Shown: positions 29,577 through 37,790 of the stretch, piece after piece
Layout of the letters: each line of letters starts with the position of its first letter
How positions within the stretch are numbered: the stretch's first letter is position 1
NCBI RefSeq assembly: GCF_014205795.1
Contig: NZ_JACHCN010000001.1
Coordinates: 62,001-126,000 of the forward strand
Reading direction: 5' to 3'
DNA length: 64,000 bases
From: Rhodanobacter sp. MP7CTX1
GTDB taxonomy: Bacteria > Pseudomonadota > Gammaproteobacteria > Xanthomonadales > Rhodanobacteraceae
Program-made: the position numbers and the translations under genes
The notes under the pieces: model-generated
Databases searched by the model: none
Seen by the model: the letters and a program-made list of their open reading frames with translations, nothing else
Told to the model about the DNA's origin: nothing

Positions 29577-30017
29577 CTAGTGCTGCTGGCTAGTCGCTGG
29601 TGCCTGCGCTTCATTCTTGCTGGGAAGGCGTGTGATGCCTCCGACAAAATCGCCAGGCTTGTCCTCTACGCGAAGACGTTCGGGATCGTCAACCAGCCAT
29701 CCGCGCATATTGCGACGTACGATCTCCAGGCAATGTTCACTCGCATCAGCAGACACATCGTTTACCCATGCCGGTGCCGTTGTAGCCCAGCCCATGAAAT
29801 CCATGGCGTACGTATGATTCGGGTTGCGCTCAAGCTCCTGCACCAGGTCGCCCATAGGTACGCCAGAGCGTTGATGCATTAAGGCGCGTTGGGCCATTGA
29901 GCCATACCAAGTACAAAACCGCAGATCTGCTGGTGTCGGCGTCCGAGCTGCGACGAATGTTGCGTAGAAGACGAGAGGCACTCCGAGGAGTGCGTTCGCA
30001 AGCAGCTTCAGTTTCAT
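29577..30017 (-). CDS. 146-aa secreted protein of unknown function
   Basis: ATG 30017 follows AAGGAT at 5 nt and opens with a signal peptide (MKLKLLANALLGVPLVFYATFVAA). The mature part has two Cys (RFCTWYG, SEHCLEI) that could pair, and ends in a Pro/Ala/Gln tail. The frame is open to 30137 but the longer start lacks a leader. No family is recognised. Confidence 0.65.
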   Translation of the reverse strand: MKLKLLANALLGVPLVFYATFVAARTPTPADLRFCTWYGSMAQRALMHQRSGVPMGDLVQELERNPNHTYAMDFMGWATTAPAWVNDVSADASEHCLEIVRRNMRGWLVDDPERLRVEDKPGDFVGGITRLPSKNEAQAPATSQQH

Positions 30018-30099
30018 CACGATCCTTAGTAACCCTGAGACATCCCCGAGGGGCATCGTAATCCAAGGGCGCACCCAGGAACCATCAGGAGAACTTGCG

Positions 30100-30504
30100 T
30101 CACCCCAGGAGCGGCTGGAGTCCCTTGCGACACTCACTCGGCTGACCGTCGAGCTTAGTCCAGACGATGATACCGCTGGCGTCCATCTGGATCATGAGGG
30201 TGCAGTAGGTGTCGTAGGTGTAGCTGTCGTAGGAGGTGACGGAGGCGGAGACAGGCGTGGTGCCGACATAGCCGCTGACCTGGGAGGTGTTGGGAATGAG
30301 AGCCGTACCGACACCGCGACGGAGGTCGTACTGCACCAAGCGACCCTTAGTGTCCCCGAACGTATGCGGCTGGCCCAGGCGGGCCGTGGCGAAGCTCTGT
30401 GGCTTCCCCAAGAGGAGGGCATCCACTGCCGCGTGCTGCTTGGGGAGCGAGGCGCAGGCCGTCAGGGCCAGGAGAGTAGTGATCGCAAGAGTCCGTCGCA
30501 GCAT
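30100..30504 (-). CDS. 134-aa lipoprotein of unknown function
   Basis: The N-terminus MLRRTLAITTLLALTACAS has a lipobox (LTAC). The mature protein contains the segment LLLGKPQSFATARLGQPHTFGDTKGRLVQYDLR, a pattern resembling small outer-membrane SmpA/OmlA-like lipoproteins, followed by a Ser/Thr/Tyr-rich stretch and two Cys. It could alter the host surface in the lysogen, which is inference. It is the upstream partner of the secreted-protein gene, with its 3' end separated from ATG 30017 by about 80 bp. Confidence 0.7.
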   Translation of the reverse strand: MLRRTLAITTLLALTACASLPKQHAAVDALLLGKPQSFATARLGQPHTFGDTKGRLVQYDLRRGVGTALIPNTSQVSGYVGTTPVSASVTSYDSYTYDTYCTLMIQMDASGIIVWTKLDGQPSECRKGLQPLLG

Positions 30505-30746
30505 CTTTCAAGTCCATGTTTTTATTGAGAGAATAATATAACCCGCAGCATAGGAGCAAGGGGGAAGCAAGAGAACCTTATGATCCCTATATGAGTCATG
30601 TAGAGCACTTCAGGAGTCGCCAGGGGAGAGGGGGGTGTCTCCTTCCTGACCCCTTCCTTAGTCACTGTGACTGGCTTGTCCACAGTTGCTTGATCCCTGG
30701 TAGACAACTCACGTCACATTGTCTGTTCACCTCAGAGGTGTCGATC

Positions 30747-30983
30747 ATGTTGCTCACGCGGAGACAGATTCAGCACAAGCTGGATGCTTTTGAAGCTTCG
30801 CTGCCACAGCTCGTCAAGGATCACGAAGAACGGGCAGACTTCCTATGCGCCTTCGCGAGCGAGGCTGACGAGATCACCGAGAACGTTAGCGCAGCGGACG
30901 ACGTGTGGGCGGGTGAACAGCTCGATCAGATGCTGAGGGAGCAGGGCTTCCCGCCTGGAGAAGAGATTCCCTGCGATGGGTGA
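30747..30983 (+). CDS. 78-aa helical accessory protein, opposite strand
   Basis: ATG 30747 follows AGAGGTG at 7 nt. The product is acidic and helical (MLLTRRQIQHKLDAFEASLPQ...), with no family. Its stop overlaps the ATG of the broken DUF72 gene, so the pair once formed an operon. The 240 bases upstream (30505-30746) are non-coding; a promoter there is likely but not clear. Confidence 0.65.
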   Translation: MLLTRRQIQHKLDAFEASLPQLVKDHEERADFLCAFASEADEITENVSAADDVWAGEQLDQMLREQGFPPGEEIPCDG

Positions 30984-31245
30984 GATCTAGATAGGCACCG
31001 CCGGTTGGACGGATAAGACCCTGATCGCGTCCAAGCTGTTCTACCCGCGAGGGTCTAACAGCGCCGAGGAGTGCCTGCGGTACTACGCCGAACAGTTCCG
31101 CATGGTGGAGGTCGATAGCTACTACGCCATGCGGAAGCTTGCCCAGGACACACTGAACGTCCAGGGCATCTTCAACAACAACTACGAAGACCAGGGGCAG
31201 CGAAATGCAGCGACGCTGCAACAACTTGTGGAGAAACACATGTGA
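30976..31245 (+). pseudogene. DUF72 (YecE family) remnant with internal deletion
   Basis: From ATG 30976 the frame meets TAG at 30988, then continues open to TGA 31243. It encodes the DUF72 N-terminus (IGTAGWTDKTLIAS, FYPRGSNSAEECLRYYA, VEVDSYYA) joined directly to the DUF72 C-terminus (FNNNYEDQGQRNAATLQQLVE). The normal protein is about 250-300 aa, so roughly two thirds are missing. It is a decayed accessory gene carried on the + strand. Confidence 0.85.
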
Positions 31246-31281
31246 CTTCTCGCGTCACTTCGCTTGAGGCCGCCCGAGTGT

Positions 31282-31926
31282 TCAGAGGCGATCATCTATG
31301 GGGACAGACGTCTTGTAACGTTGCGCTTGTTCGTCGATCAGCTTCTTAAGCGCCAAGAAGTCTCGTTCTGTCTTCATGGAATAGAAGTCTGCCCGGAATC
31401 GAATGTAGTACTGCTCCCCGATTACTGGCCGAAGAATCTCCATGCTTTGTAGAGTCCTGCCCCCGACGTCCTCGGCAACTGTTAACTTCGCCAGAGAGAC
31501 CATCACGGTCGCTAACGCCGCCATGAAAAGCAAAGCATTCAGTTCCAATATGAACCGTGCTTTGCTGGACCTCTCGGTCAGCTCCTTCACGCGGGCAAAC
31601 GTCCTTTTCAGCGTGGGCGTCGTTACGAACATGACCGCTATCATCGACGCGAAGACAATCAAACAATCGGCGAACAGCCCAGCACTGGTCGGCGATCCCT
31701 GCGCGGCCAGTGCATACGTTGCATCGCTATAGCTTCTGCTGAATCTGGAAATTGTGCTCACCAGGGCTGACGACGCTATCGACAACAACGGCGAAAGAAC
31801 CTTTTCCCAAAGGCCGCTACCTAATGCTCCGACCAACAAGAGTCCGGCGAACCCGCCCAGCCAACGTAATATGCGTTTCAAATTCTTCCCCGTAAATCTA
31901 GGCGCCAGGAGGCTTTGCAACGCCAC
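31282..31926 (-). CDS. 214-aa polytopic membrane protein, unknown
   Basis: Three hydrophobic helices are visible at about 22-42, 84-104 and 127-150, with a soluble C-terminal tail (FRADFYSMKTERDFLALKKLIDEQ). The longest frame starts at GTG 31926; a TTG about 16 codons downstream has a better GGGGAAG leader. No family is recognised. It lies between accessory genes and the endolysin, so an exclusion role is possible. Confidence 0.65.
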   Translation of the reverse strand: MALQSLLAPRFTGKNLKRILRWLGGFAGLLLVGALGSGLWEKVLSPLLSIASSALVSTISRFSRSYSDATYALAAQGSPTSAGLFADCLIVFASMIAVMFVTTPTLKRTFARVKELTERSSKARFILELNALLFMAALATVMVSLAKLTVAEDVGGRTLQSMEILRPVIGEQYYIRFRADFYSMKTERDFLALKKLIDEQAQRYKTSVPIDDRL

Positions 31927-31975
31927 TCAACTGCTACAGGCCGTCAAAAAGCTGGGGCAACTATGCCACGGACGT

Positions 31976-32440
31976 TTACGGAGCACCAACGTATAGGGCG
32001 CGCGTAGGAGTTGAGAGTTCAGCCCCCGCCCGCGAGTTCCATAACACGGCCTCGGCGGCGCGGCGGTTCACAAGACCCGCGTTGTCAACCAGCCGGCCGT
32101 TGATGGTCTCCTTCGTCCACCGCAGGAGCTGCGTGGGCACCGACGCGTAGTCGGCTGCATTGAGCAAGCGCAGCAGGGTGGATGTCATGAAGGCATGCTC
32201 TCCCTCGTTGAACACGAAGGACACGAGAGCGATCCACTGCGGCTCCGTAAGGGCGACGTGGACATTCTTGGATACGCAGTTGGTAGCCCACGCGAGATCG
32301 CGTAGGAGGAGCACGCGGGAGGTCTCAGAAGTGATGCGGAGACCAGGAGTAACGTCGAGGCCGGTGTGGCCTACGCCGATGGTCAGGGTGCCGTTGGTGT
32401 CACGATATGCGACAAGCCTTTCCCCCTCGACTTTGACCAT
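31976..32440 (-). CDS. Endolysin, GH24 phage lysozyme, start codon damaged
   Basis: The peptidoglycan-cleaving muramidase has catalytic Glu in KVEGERLVAYRDTNGTLTIGVGHT, the E-8-D/C-5-T pattern of T4-type lysozymes, followed by SFVFNEGEHAF and RWTKETINGRLVDNAGLVNRRAAE. The first ATG (32440) would cut into the conserved helix before the Glu. Twelve more codons (ITYQITTRLLDF) continue in frame to an ATA at 32476, which has GGAG 5 nt upstream where the start should be. The product is therefore either begun at ATA or N-terminally truncated. Confidence 0.85.
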   Translation of the reverse strand: MVKVEGERLVAYRDTNGTLTIGVGHTGLDVTPGLRITSETSRVLLLRDLAWATNCVSKNVHVALTEPQWIALVSFVFNEGEHAFMTSTLLRLLNAADYASVPTQLLRWTKETINGRLVDNAGLVNRRAAEAVLWNSRAGAELSTPTRALYVGAP

Positions 32441-32502
32441 GAAGTCGAGGAGGCGGGTGGTGATCTGATAGGTTATGGGTACTCCAGGGGAAGGAATGAC
32501 TT

Positions 32503-32838
32503 ATGCGCTTTCGACTGTTCGCTGTTGCTGCTGTGTGCGCTTTATGTGCGCCGGGAATCGTGTCGGCGCGCGGCTACACTGTTTACGGGGCCGGAGCCGC
32601 AAGCTGTGGCACCTGGACAACTGACCGAGCGCACCATCTCGACGCAGATCTCCTGGGATGGGTCGCCGGTTTCGTCACGGCTTCCGGTTACTACGATGTG
32701 GATGGCGCGCTCAAGCAGGAAGACACCAACGCGCTAGACGCCTATGTAGACGCGTACTGCGCGGCTCACCCGCTTGATCGGGTCGAAATAGCTACGCAGC
32801 ACCTCGTTGACGATCTTATGGACAAACCAACTCAGTAG
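32503..32838 (+). CDS. 111-aa periplasmic accessory protein, opposite strand
   Basis: A signal peptide (MRFRLFAVAAVCALCAPGIVSA) precedes a mature domain with AGAASCGTWTTDRA, LLGWVAGFVTASGYYDV and YVDAYCAAHPL, containing two Cys for a disulfide. This arrangement is seen in small secreted proteins of many proteobacteria, without known role. It is divergent from the endolysin. Confidence 0.7.
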   Translation: MRFRLFAVAAVCALCAPGIVSARGYTVYGAGAASCGTWTTDRAHHLDADLLGWVAGFVTASGYYDVDGALKQEDTNALDAYVDAYCAAHPLDRVEIATQHLVDDLMDKPTQ

Positions 32839-32881
32839 TTGTCGCAGAAGTTTGGCCCGGAGGGTCGATGAGGGTAAGCGA

Positions 32882-33433
32882 ATGCAGAACAACGATCTAA
32901 ACAACACGGCACGGGATACGATAGAGAAGTTCCGTCGCGACCTGCACGGGGTCGTGTTCCGTGGAGAGCCTGTGGCAGCAAATATAGGCGGGGTAGTCGG
33001 CCAGAACAGCAGCGCTGTGAGTGTCCTAATCGGCCAACACAGAGACGTGCTAGACCAGCTCGCTGCGAAGTGCGTAGAGCAATATCGCTGGGTCAATCAA
33101 TACGCTCTCATTCCGAGCTGGATACATACAAGAGAGTGGGAGCTGTATACGAAGTCACAGCTCCAAACGCTGCTTCAGTTCTGCGATCAAAGGCTGCATG
33201 CTCTGCTGCCTGCTTACGAGTCCAACGGGCTTAAGCACGACGGCTATCTGGACATTCTGCGGAGGCACCATGAGGACGTCGAGACGAACGTGGTTCTTAT
33301 GCTAAGAACGGCGCGCGCAGAACAGAAACGTGCGACAGCGAGGATGGGCCTCAGCTTGTTGGAGAGGGTCTTTTGGCTCGCGGTGGGCGCGGTGATTAGT
33401 GCGGTTGTTCTATCCATTCGCCCACCGCATTAG
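32882..33433 (+). CDS. 183-aa tail-anchored accessory protein, opposite strand
   Basis: ATG 32882 (MQNNDLNNTARDTIEKF) is chosen; the open frame begins at 32807 within the previous gene. The protein is helical with a single C-terminal membrane helix (ERVFWLAVGAVISAVVLSI). No family is recognised. Its position beside the terminase gene on the opposite strand marks it as an accessory gene probably expressed in the lysogen. Confidence 0.65.
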   Translation: MQNNDLNNTARDTIEKFRRDLHGVVFRGEPVAANIGGVVGQNSSAVSVLIGQHRDVLDQLAAKCVEQYRWVNQYALIPSWIHTREWELYTKSQLQTLLQFCDQRLHALLPAYESNGLKHDGYLDILRRHHEDVETNVVLMLRTARAEQKRATARMGLSLLERVFWLAVGAVISAVVLSIRPPH

Positions 33434-33450
33434 CTATCCTTTTCGGCCGC

Positions 33451-35109
33451 TCAGTAGTTGTCGAAGAAGTTCGGCGCTGCCGGCCGATGACCGAAGACGC
33501 TCTCCGCGAACTTCGCGTACTCGATCTCCATCAGCTCCTCCATCCGCTTGTCTTCCTCGCGGGAGATGTCGCGGTTGAGGTACTCGCTCCAGTACGCGAC
33601 GGCCATTGCGAGCGCATCGAGTCTGTCGTCGTGCCGTAGGGCGCCACGGTCGCGGGTGATCCGCGTGAGCTGGTGGAACAGTTGGAACTTCGGTTCGCAC
33701 TTCTGATCCGCACGCATGAGCGCGGCATCCACGATCAGTCGGTGCTGGTTGAGCACAGGCTCCAGCGTGTCGATGATGCGGCGTTCCTTCTGACCGACAC
33801 TGCGAGTCTCCTCGACAGCGCACGGGTAGATGCGGCGGAGCACAGGCTCCAGCAGCTTGATGAACATGCCGTCGCCGAAGTTCGACTCGACCAGGATCAT
33901 CTTGACCTTCTCGGCACGGGCTACGTGCGCGATCTGCTCAAGAGCCTCGTCGTCATAGCCGCCCTTCAGGCCCCCTGCACGACGCAGGAAGACCATGCCG
34001 CGCAGCAGCTTGGTCACGGTGTAGCCCGTCTCGTCACCGCCGCGTCCCGAGGGATCGACGGACATGACGGAGCCGGTGTACTCCTCGACTTCCTTGGCGA
34101 GATACATCGGTCGGTGCAGGCGGTCACCAGTGAATCCCACAGCGGGGATGTCGTCGATCACCTGCTCTTTGCCAGAGGCCCACATGATTCGGATGGGTGC
34201 CGCTTCGCGGTCTACGTCCATCACGATCAGGTCGGATAGCTTCAGCGGATACCGCTCAGCATCGGACAGCGTGGTGTCGAGCATGAATTGCAGCAGGAAC
34301 CCGCCGCGACCATAGGACGCCTCACGGCGAAGAAGGTCATCCTCATGGAACCGGGAAGGCTCCACAGGTTGCCATGCACACCCAGGGTTGGCCTCGAAGT
34401 GATCCGCGATGAACGGAGCGAGGCGACCGCTGTACTGGTTGAAGTGCTTGCGATCCTTCGGATACCTCGCGGGCCAGATGCGAATCTCGTAGCCGCGCGA
34501 AGGGAGTTGGTTGTAGATGGATTCCTCGGTCTGAGGCGTGCCCAGGTAGACGATCTCTGCGTGAGCCAGGGGCTTCAGGATCGCGTCGAACTCTTTGATG
34601 AGTTCACCCAGCTTCTCGCGTTGCGCGACAGTGGCCGAGTTCTTCACCACCTCCACGTCATCCGCGATGATCGTGTCGGCGCGTGAGCCGGTGAGCTGGC
34701 CGGTGATACCGACAGACTTCACGGAAGGGGACTGGTCGGGCTTCGCAAGGCCGACATCGAACGCGAGGTTCGAGTTGCGCTGGTCGCCCTTGGGCTTCAG
34801 ATGAGCTAGTTCGGGAATGGTCTCGATCAATCGCTTGGTGAAGATCGAGAAGGCGTCAGCGCGATCTTTGGATGCGGAGACAACTAGTACCTTGTGTTGC
34901 GCGTCTTTCCACAGGAGCCAGCAGACATACGCTGCGGTGATCCAGGATTTCCCGATGCCTCGGAAGGCTTCGATGACGCGGCGGCGAGGGCCGTATTGCA
35001 GGTAGGCAGCGATGTCGTACTGGACAGCGGTCGGCGCCGGTAGGCCGAGCTGCTGCCAGATATGGTAGACAAAGTTACGGAAGTCCTCGAACGGATGCGG
35101 ATCGCTCAA
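33451..35109 (-). CDS. Terminase large subunit, T7 gp19-like
   Basis: The 552-aa packaging motor has Walker A in EAFRGIGKSW (residues about 47-56), close to T7 gp19 (YRGVGKSW), Walker B near TIIADDVEVV, and the C-terminal nuclease acids beginning VDPSGRGGDETGYTV. It pumps DNA into the prohead through the portal. The start overlaps terS (ATGA). The length is close to T7 gp19 (586 aa). Confidence 0.95.
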   Translation of the reverse strand: MSDPHPFEDFRNFVYHIWQQLGLPAPTAVQYDIAAYLQYGPRRRVIEAFRGIGKSWITAAYVCWLLWKDAQHKVLVVSASKDRADAFSIFTKRLIETIPELAHLKPKGDQRNSNLAFDVGLAKPDQSPSVKSVGITGQLTGSRADTIIADDVEVVKNSATVAQREKLGELIKEFDAILKPLAHAEIVYLGTPQTEESIYNQLPSRGYEIRIWPARYPKDRKHFNQYSGRLAPFIADHFEANPGCAWQPVEPSRFHEDDLLRREASYGRGGFLLQFMLDTTLSDAERYPLKLSDLIVMDVDREAAPIRIMWASGKEQVIDDIPAVGFTGDRLHRPMYLAKEVEEYTGSVMSVDPSGRGGDETGYTVTKLLRGMVFLRRAGGLKGGYDDEALEQIAHVARAEKVKMILVESNFGDGMFIKLLEPVLRRIYPCAVEETRSVGQKERRIIDTLEPVLNQHRLIVDAALMRADQKCEPKFQLFHQLTRITRDRGALRHDDRLDALAMAVAYWSEYLNRDISREEDKRMEELMEIEYAKFAESVFGHRPAAPNFFDNY

Positions 35110-35345
35110 TGGCTCCGGTCAGAGCTTGCGTCGAAGGGGAACTCCTTGAGCTTGTCCGCCAGCTTGCCAGCGGGACTGCCAGGTACGATGACGGCTTCGA
35201 TGCCGTTGTCTTTGACGAACTGTCGGGCGACGTTGAGGATCGCAGCGAGTCCCTTGGTGTCCGTATCCATGCTCTCGATGGTGTCGGTGAGCTTGTTGGC
35301 GATAGCGGAGTGCAGGGCTTCGAGTGCGTCCTTACTTGCTGCCAC
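35106..35345 (-). CDS. Terminase small subunit, T7 gp18-like
   Basis: By position between holin and TerL this is gp18-like. The protein is short (about 79 aa) and helical: KDALEALHSAIANKLTDTIE, then FVKDNGIEAVIVPGSPAGKLADKLKEF, comparable to T7 gp18 LDRHKFQI...LGGLAGALEEYK. I place the start at GTG 35345 (GTG 35354 is equally possible), overlapping the holin 3' end. It recognises phage DNA for packaging. Confidence 0.8.
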   Translation of the reverse strand: MAASKDALEALHSAIANKLTDTIESMDTDTKGLAAILNVARQFVKDNGIEAVIVPGSPAGKLADKLKEFPFDASSDRSH

Positions 35346-35616
35346 TACCGCCACCGAGGAAGCGAGCGAACAGACTCTCCAGCGCGGTCGTCCCGAGGGA
35401 CGCCAGGGCCGCAGCGAGACCCACATGGGCCGGGAAGGACAGCGTGGGGAAGATCACGACGGCCAGCGCGGCACTCATGCTGAGACCGGCCGTGGTGATG
35501 CAGCGGGCGAGGGCGATCTTCCAGTTGGAAGGGCCGCTCGAAGCAAGGGTTTTGCCGAGGCCGATGACGGCCCCGGTGATGCCCAAGGTAGCGAGTAGTT
35601 TCGTGTCGTTGTCCAT
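35332..35616 (-). CDS. Holin, T7 gp17.5-like position
   Basis: The 94-aa protein has hydrophobic helices at about 10-25, 38-58 and 62-78 with a short charged C-terminus, as in class I/II holins. It lies just before the terminase small subunit, as gp17.5 does in T7. ATG 35616 is used; the frame is open further up but enters the previous gene. It would release the endolysin to the cell wall. Confidence 0.8.
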   Translation of the reverse strand: MDNDTKLLATLGITGAVIGLGKTLASSGPSNWKIALARCITTAGLSMSAALAVVIFPTLSFPAHVGLAAALASLGTTALESLFARFLGGGSGSK

Positions 35617-35618
35617 GG

Positions 35619-36083
35619 TTACTTGTTGGTCGAGTAGGAGAGTGTGTAGTTCACGTACACCACGTAGGACGATTGGCCGTCCGAGATGGTGCAAGCCAGC
35701 ACGCCGGTGATGGCGCCGATAGCGGCAGTCACGACACGGGAGATGGTTGTGGACTGTCCGTTCGGGCTGGTGATGGTCGGGGCGACGCCATTGCTCACGG
35801 AGACGATTGACCAGGTGTAGCTGTACGAGCCGTTGCCGTTTGCACCGTAGGCCGCTGTAGCGTTCGAGGTGACGTTGCCGGAATTGGGGACACCCTGCGC
35901 GCCACCTGAAATGCTGGTGGGACTGGCAGAGCCGCTGACGGGTGTGTAGGCAGCGAACGCGAGCACCCAGGCGCCTCCCTGTCGCCTGTAGATGTTTCCG
36001 ATCTTGGTCTGGATGCCGCCGGTCTTACGTGCTTGTCCTTGCACCGGATCGCGCCACCCGCCGCCGCTTCTAATCTTCAGCAT
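35619..36083 (-). CDS. Small tail protein with Ig-like repeat character
   Basis: The 154-aa protein begins MLKIRSGGGWRD and continues with a Gly/Ser/Thr-rich beta domain (SGSASPTSISGGAQG, SYSYTWSIVSVSNGVAPTITSPNGQ) resembling bacterial Ig-like/PKD-type surface modules. It starts 4 bp after the second fibre gene and may decorate the fibre tip or assist its folding. No precise family. Confidence 0.7.
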   Translation of the reverse strand: MLKIRSGGGWRDPVQGQARKTGGIQTKIGNIYRRQGGAWVLAFAAYTPVSGSASPTSISGGAQGVPNSGNVTSNATAAYGANGNGSYSYTWSIVSVSNGVAPTITSPNGQSTTISRVVTAAIGAITGVLACTISDGQSSYVVYVNYTLSYSTNK

Positions 36084-36086
36084 GGG

Positions 36087-37790
36087 TCACCAAATCCACA
36101 GGTCACCGTCTTGCGCAGCGCCGCCTGGGTCACTGCCCTGGACGAAGATGCGCGGCATGCCTACCCAACCAGCACTGTTCGCCCATAGCCTGTTCATCTG
36201 GCCTGCGAAGTACGCGTTGCCGTTGTGCTGAAGGCCGCTGCCGTTGCCGTTGATGTACGCACCGCCGTTACTTTGGGTGGTCAGGCTGTTGCCTGCTACC
36301 TGACCGGCACAGTTCCAGTTCGTGACGCCTTCGTGGATCACGCGGTACGCGTTGGCACCCATCGACCAGCCGCCGACCTTCCACTGGTTGTCGGTGTCGA
36401 TACCGAAGTGGGCGCCGTACTGACCGTCGCGGAGGAAGGACATGACGGCCGCTGCGTACTGGTTGTTGTTGTTCGCGATGCACAGCGCGGTGGCGTTGTT
36501 GTTGACGATCCCCGAGATGTTGGGAGGGCTACCGCTGGCGAGAACCGTTCCGTCTTTGGAGGTACGCACGCCGACAGGCAGATAGCTGCCGGGGTCGAAG
36601 TTGCCCGCATGCCACACGGCCTTACCGTTGACCTTGTAGCCACCCAAGGTGTCCCACGTACCCGTGCGGGCGTCGTACACGCCACGAACCGTATCCGTGT
36701 AGTCCGCAAGACCGAGGCCCCAATGCAAATGCACACGGCTGTTGTGGGTAGCGTAGGAGGCGCCATCGCCCGCACCTGACGCGAAGAAGCACCGACCTGT
36801 TGCCGAGGGCATATCAACGAGTCCCGAGAAGGCGGGACTTGCCAGCGGTGCCTTGGCATCAAGCGTGCCCTGTAGGCCCGCGAGGTCAGAGATGCCGATC
36901 ACCACGTTGCCGGTGCGGCCGGCGACAGTAGTGACGACGGTCTGGTTGTCGATGCGATCCCAGGAGTCGCCGTCGTAAACGAGCATGTCGCCTACGCCGT
37001 ACTTGACGGTGCTGACGGTGCCGGCAGCGGAGACGATGTAGAAGTCGCCGACCTTCGGACTGTCTGGCATTGCACCGGATGCAGCAGACCACTTGCCTCG
37101 GTAGATCAGCGCGCCGATGGCGGTGAGGCGGGCCTGCTCGGCCCAATGGAACGCCGAGAAGTTACCAGGCGAGACCTGGACGTTCACCGGAGCGTTCGCG
37201 TATTGCAGGGCGAGGCCCTGCGCGGTTTCCGCAGCGCCCTTCGAGGACAACGCGGATGCCGCAGAGAAGCCGGCATTGTCGGAGTTGTTCCTGGAGGTCG
37301 TCGCGCTGCCGGCCGCAGCCACCGCAGACGCGTCAGCCGCAGCAGCCTTCGTGGTCGCCGTGGTTGCGCTTGTAGCAGCGTCAGTGGCCTTCGAGGTCGC
37401 GTTGGAAGCCGAGGTGCCCGCAGTGACCGCAGAGGCAGCAGCGGCGTCCTTAGCGACAACGGAAGCGGCGCGGGCTGTGTCGGAGTCAGTAGCGGACTTC
37501 AGCGACGCAGATGCGAAGGCCGAAGCCTGCGACGAGGACGCCTGTGCCTGCGCGGCGGCACCCGTCAAGTTGTCCGTAAGGGACGTGACGGTCTTCTGTA
37601 GGGCCGGGAAGGTCGGCAGGGTGACGATGGCACCCGTACCGTCTTCCATATCCACTGTGCCGGTCTGCTTGGTGAGCAAGTCGCGCAGTGCGTTCTTGTA
37701 TCCGTTCCACTTGTCGATCAGAGCGGAGATGCGAGCGGCTAGAGTCGAGTTCGAGATCGAGCCGGGGTTGTCGTTTGCGGAGATAGTTAC
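36087..37790 (-). CDS. Second tail fibre protein, no canonical start codon
   Basis: The frame is open for 568 codons from 37790. It has an N-terminal segment (VTISANDNPGSISNSTLAARI), a long Ala/Ser/Thr-rich coiled-coil-like stalk (about 70-190) and a C-terminal beta-rich domain ending in AQDGDLWIW. Family members resemble side-tail-fibre proteins. The first in-frame start codon is TTG 37679, which would remove 37 coding-like residues; the expected start position reads GTA at 37788-37790, overlapping the TAA of the previous fibre gene. Either a mutation or an unusual initiation is implied. Confidence 0.8.
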   Translation of the reverse strand, partial: VTISANDNPGSISNSTLAARISALIDKWNGYKNALRDLLTKQTGTVDMEDGTGAIVTLPTFPALQKTVTSLTDNLTGAAAQAQASSSQASAFASASLKSATDSDTARAASVVAKDAAAASAVTAGTSASNATSKATDAATSATTATTKAAAADASAVAAAGSATTSRNNSDNAGFSAASALSSKGAAETAQGLALQYANAPVNVQVSPGNFSAFHWAEQARLTAIGALIYRGKWSAASGAMPDSPKVGDFYIVSAAGTVSTVKYGVGDMLVYDGDSWDRIDNQTVVTTVAGRTGNVVIGISDLAGLQGTLDAKAPLASPAFSGLVDMPSATGRCFFASGAGDGASYATHNSRVHLHWGLGLADYTDTVRGVYDARTGTWDTLGGYKVNGKAVWHAGNFDPGSYLPVGVRTSKDGTVLASGSPPNISGIVNNNATALCIANNNNQYAAAVMSFLRDGQYGAHFGIDTDNQWKVGGWSMGANAYRVIHEGVTNWNCAGQVAGNSLTTQSNGGAYINGNGSGLQHNGNAYFAGQMNRLWANSAGWVGMPRIFVQGSDPGGAAQDGDLWIW

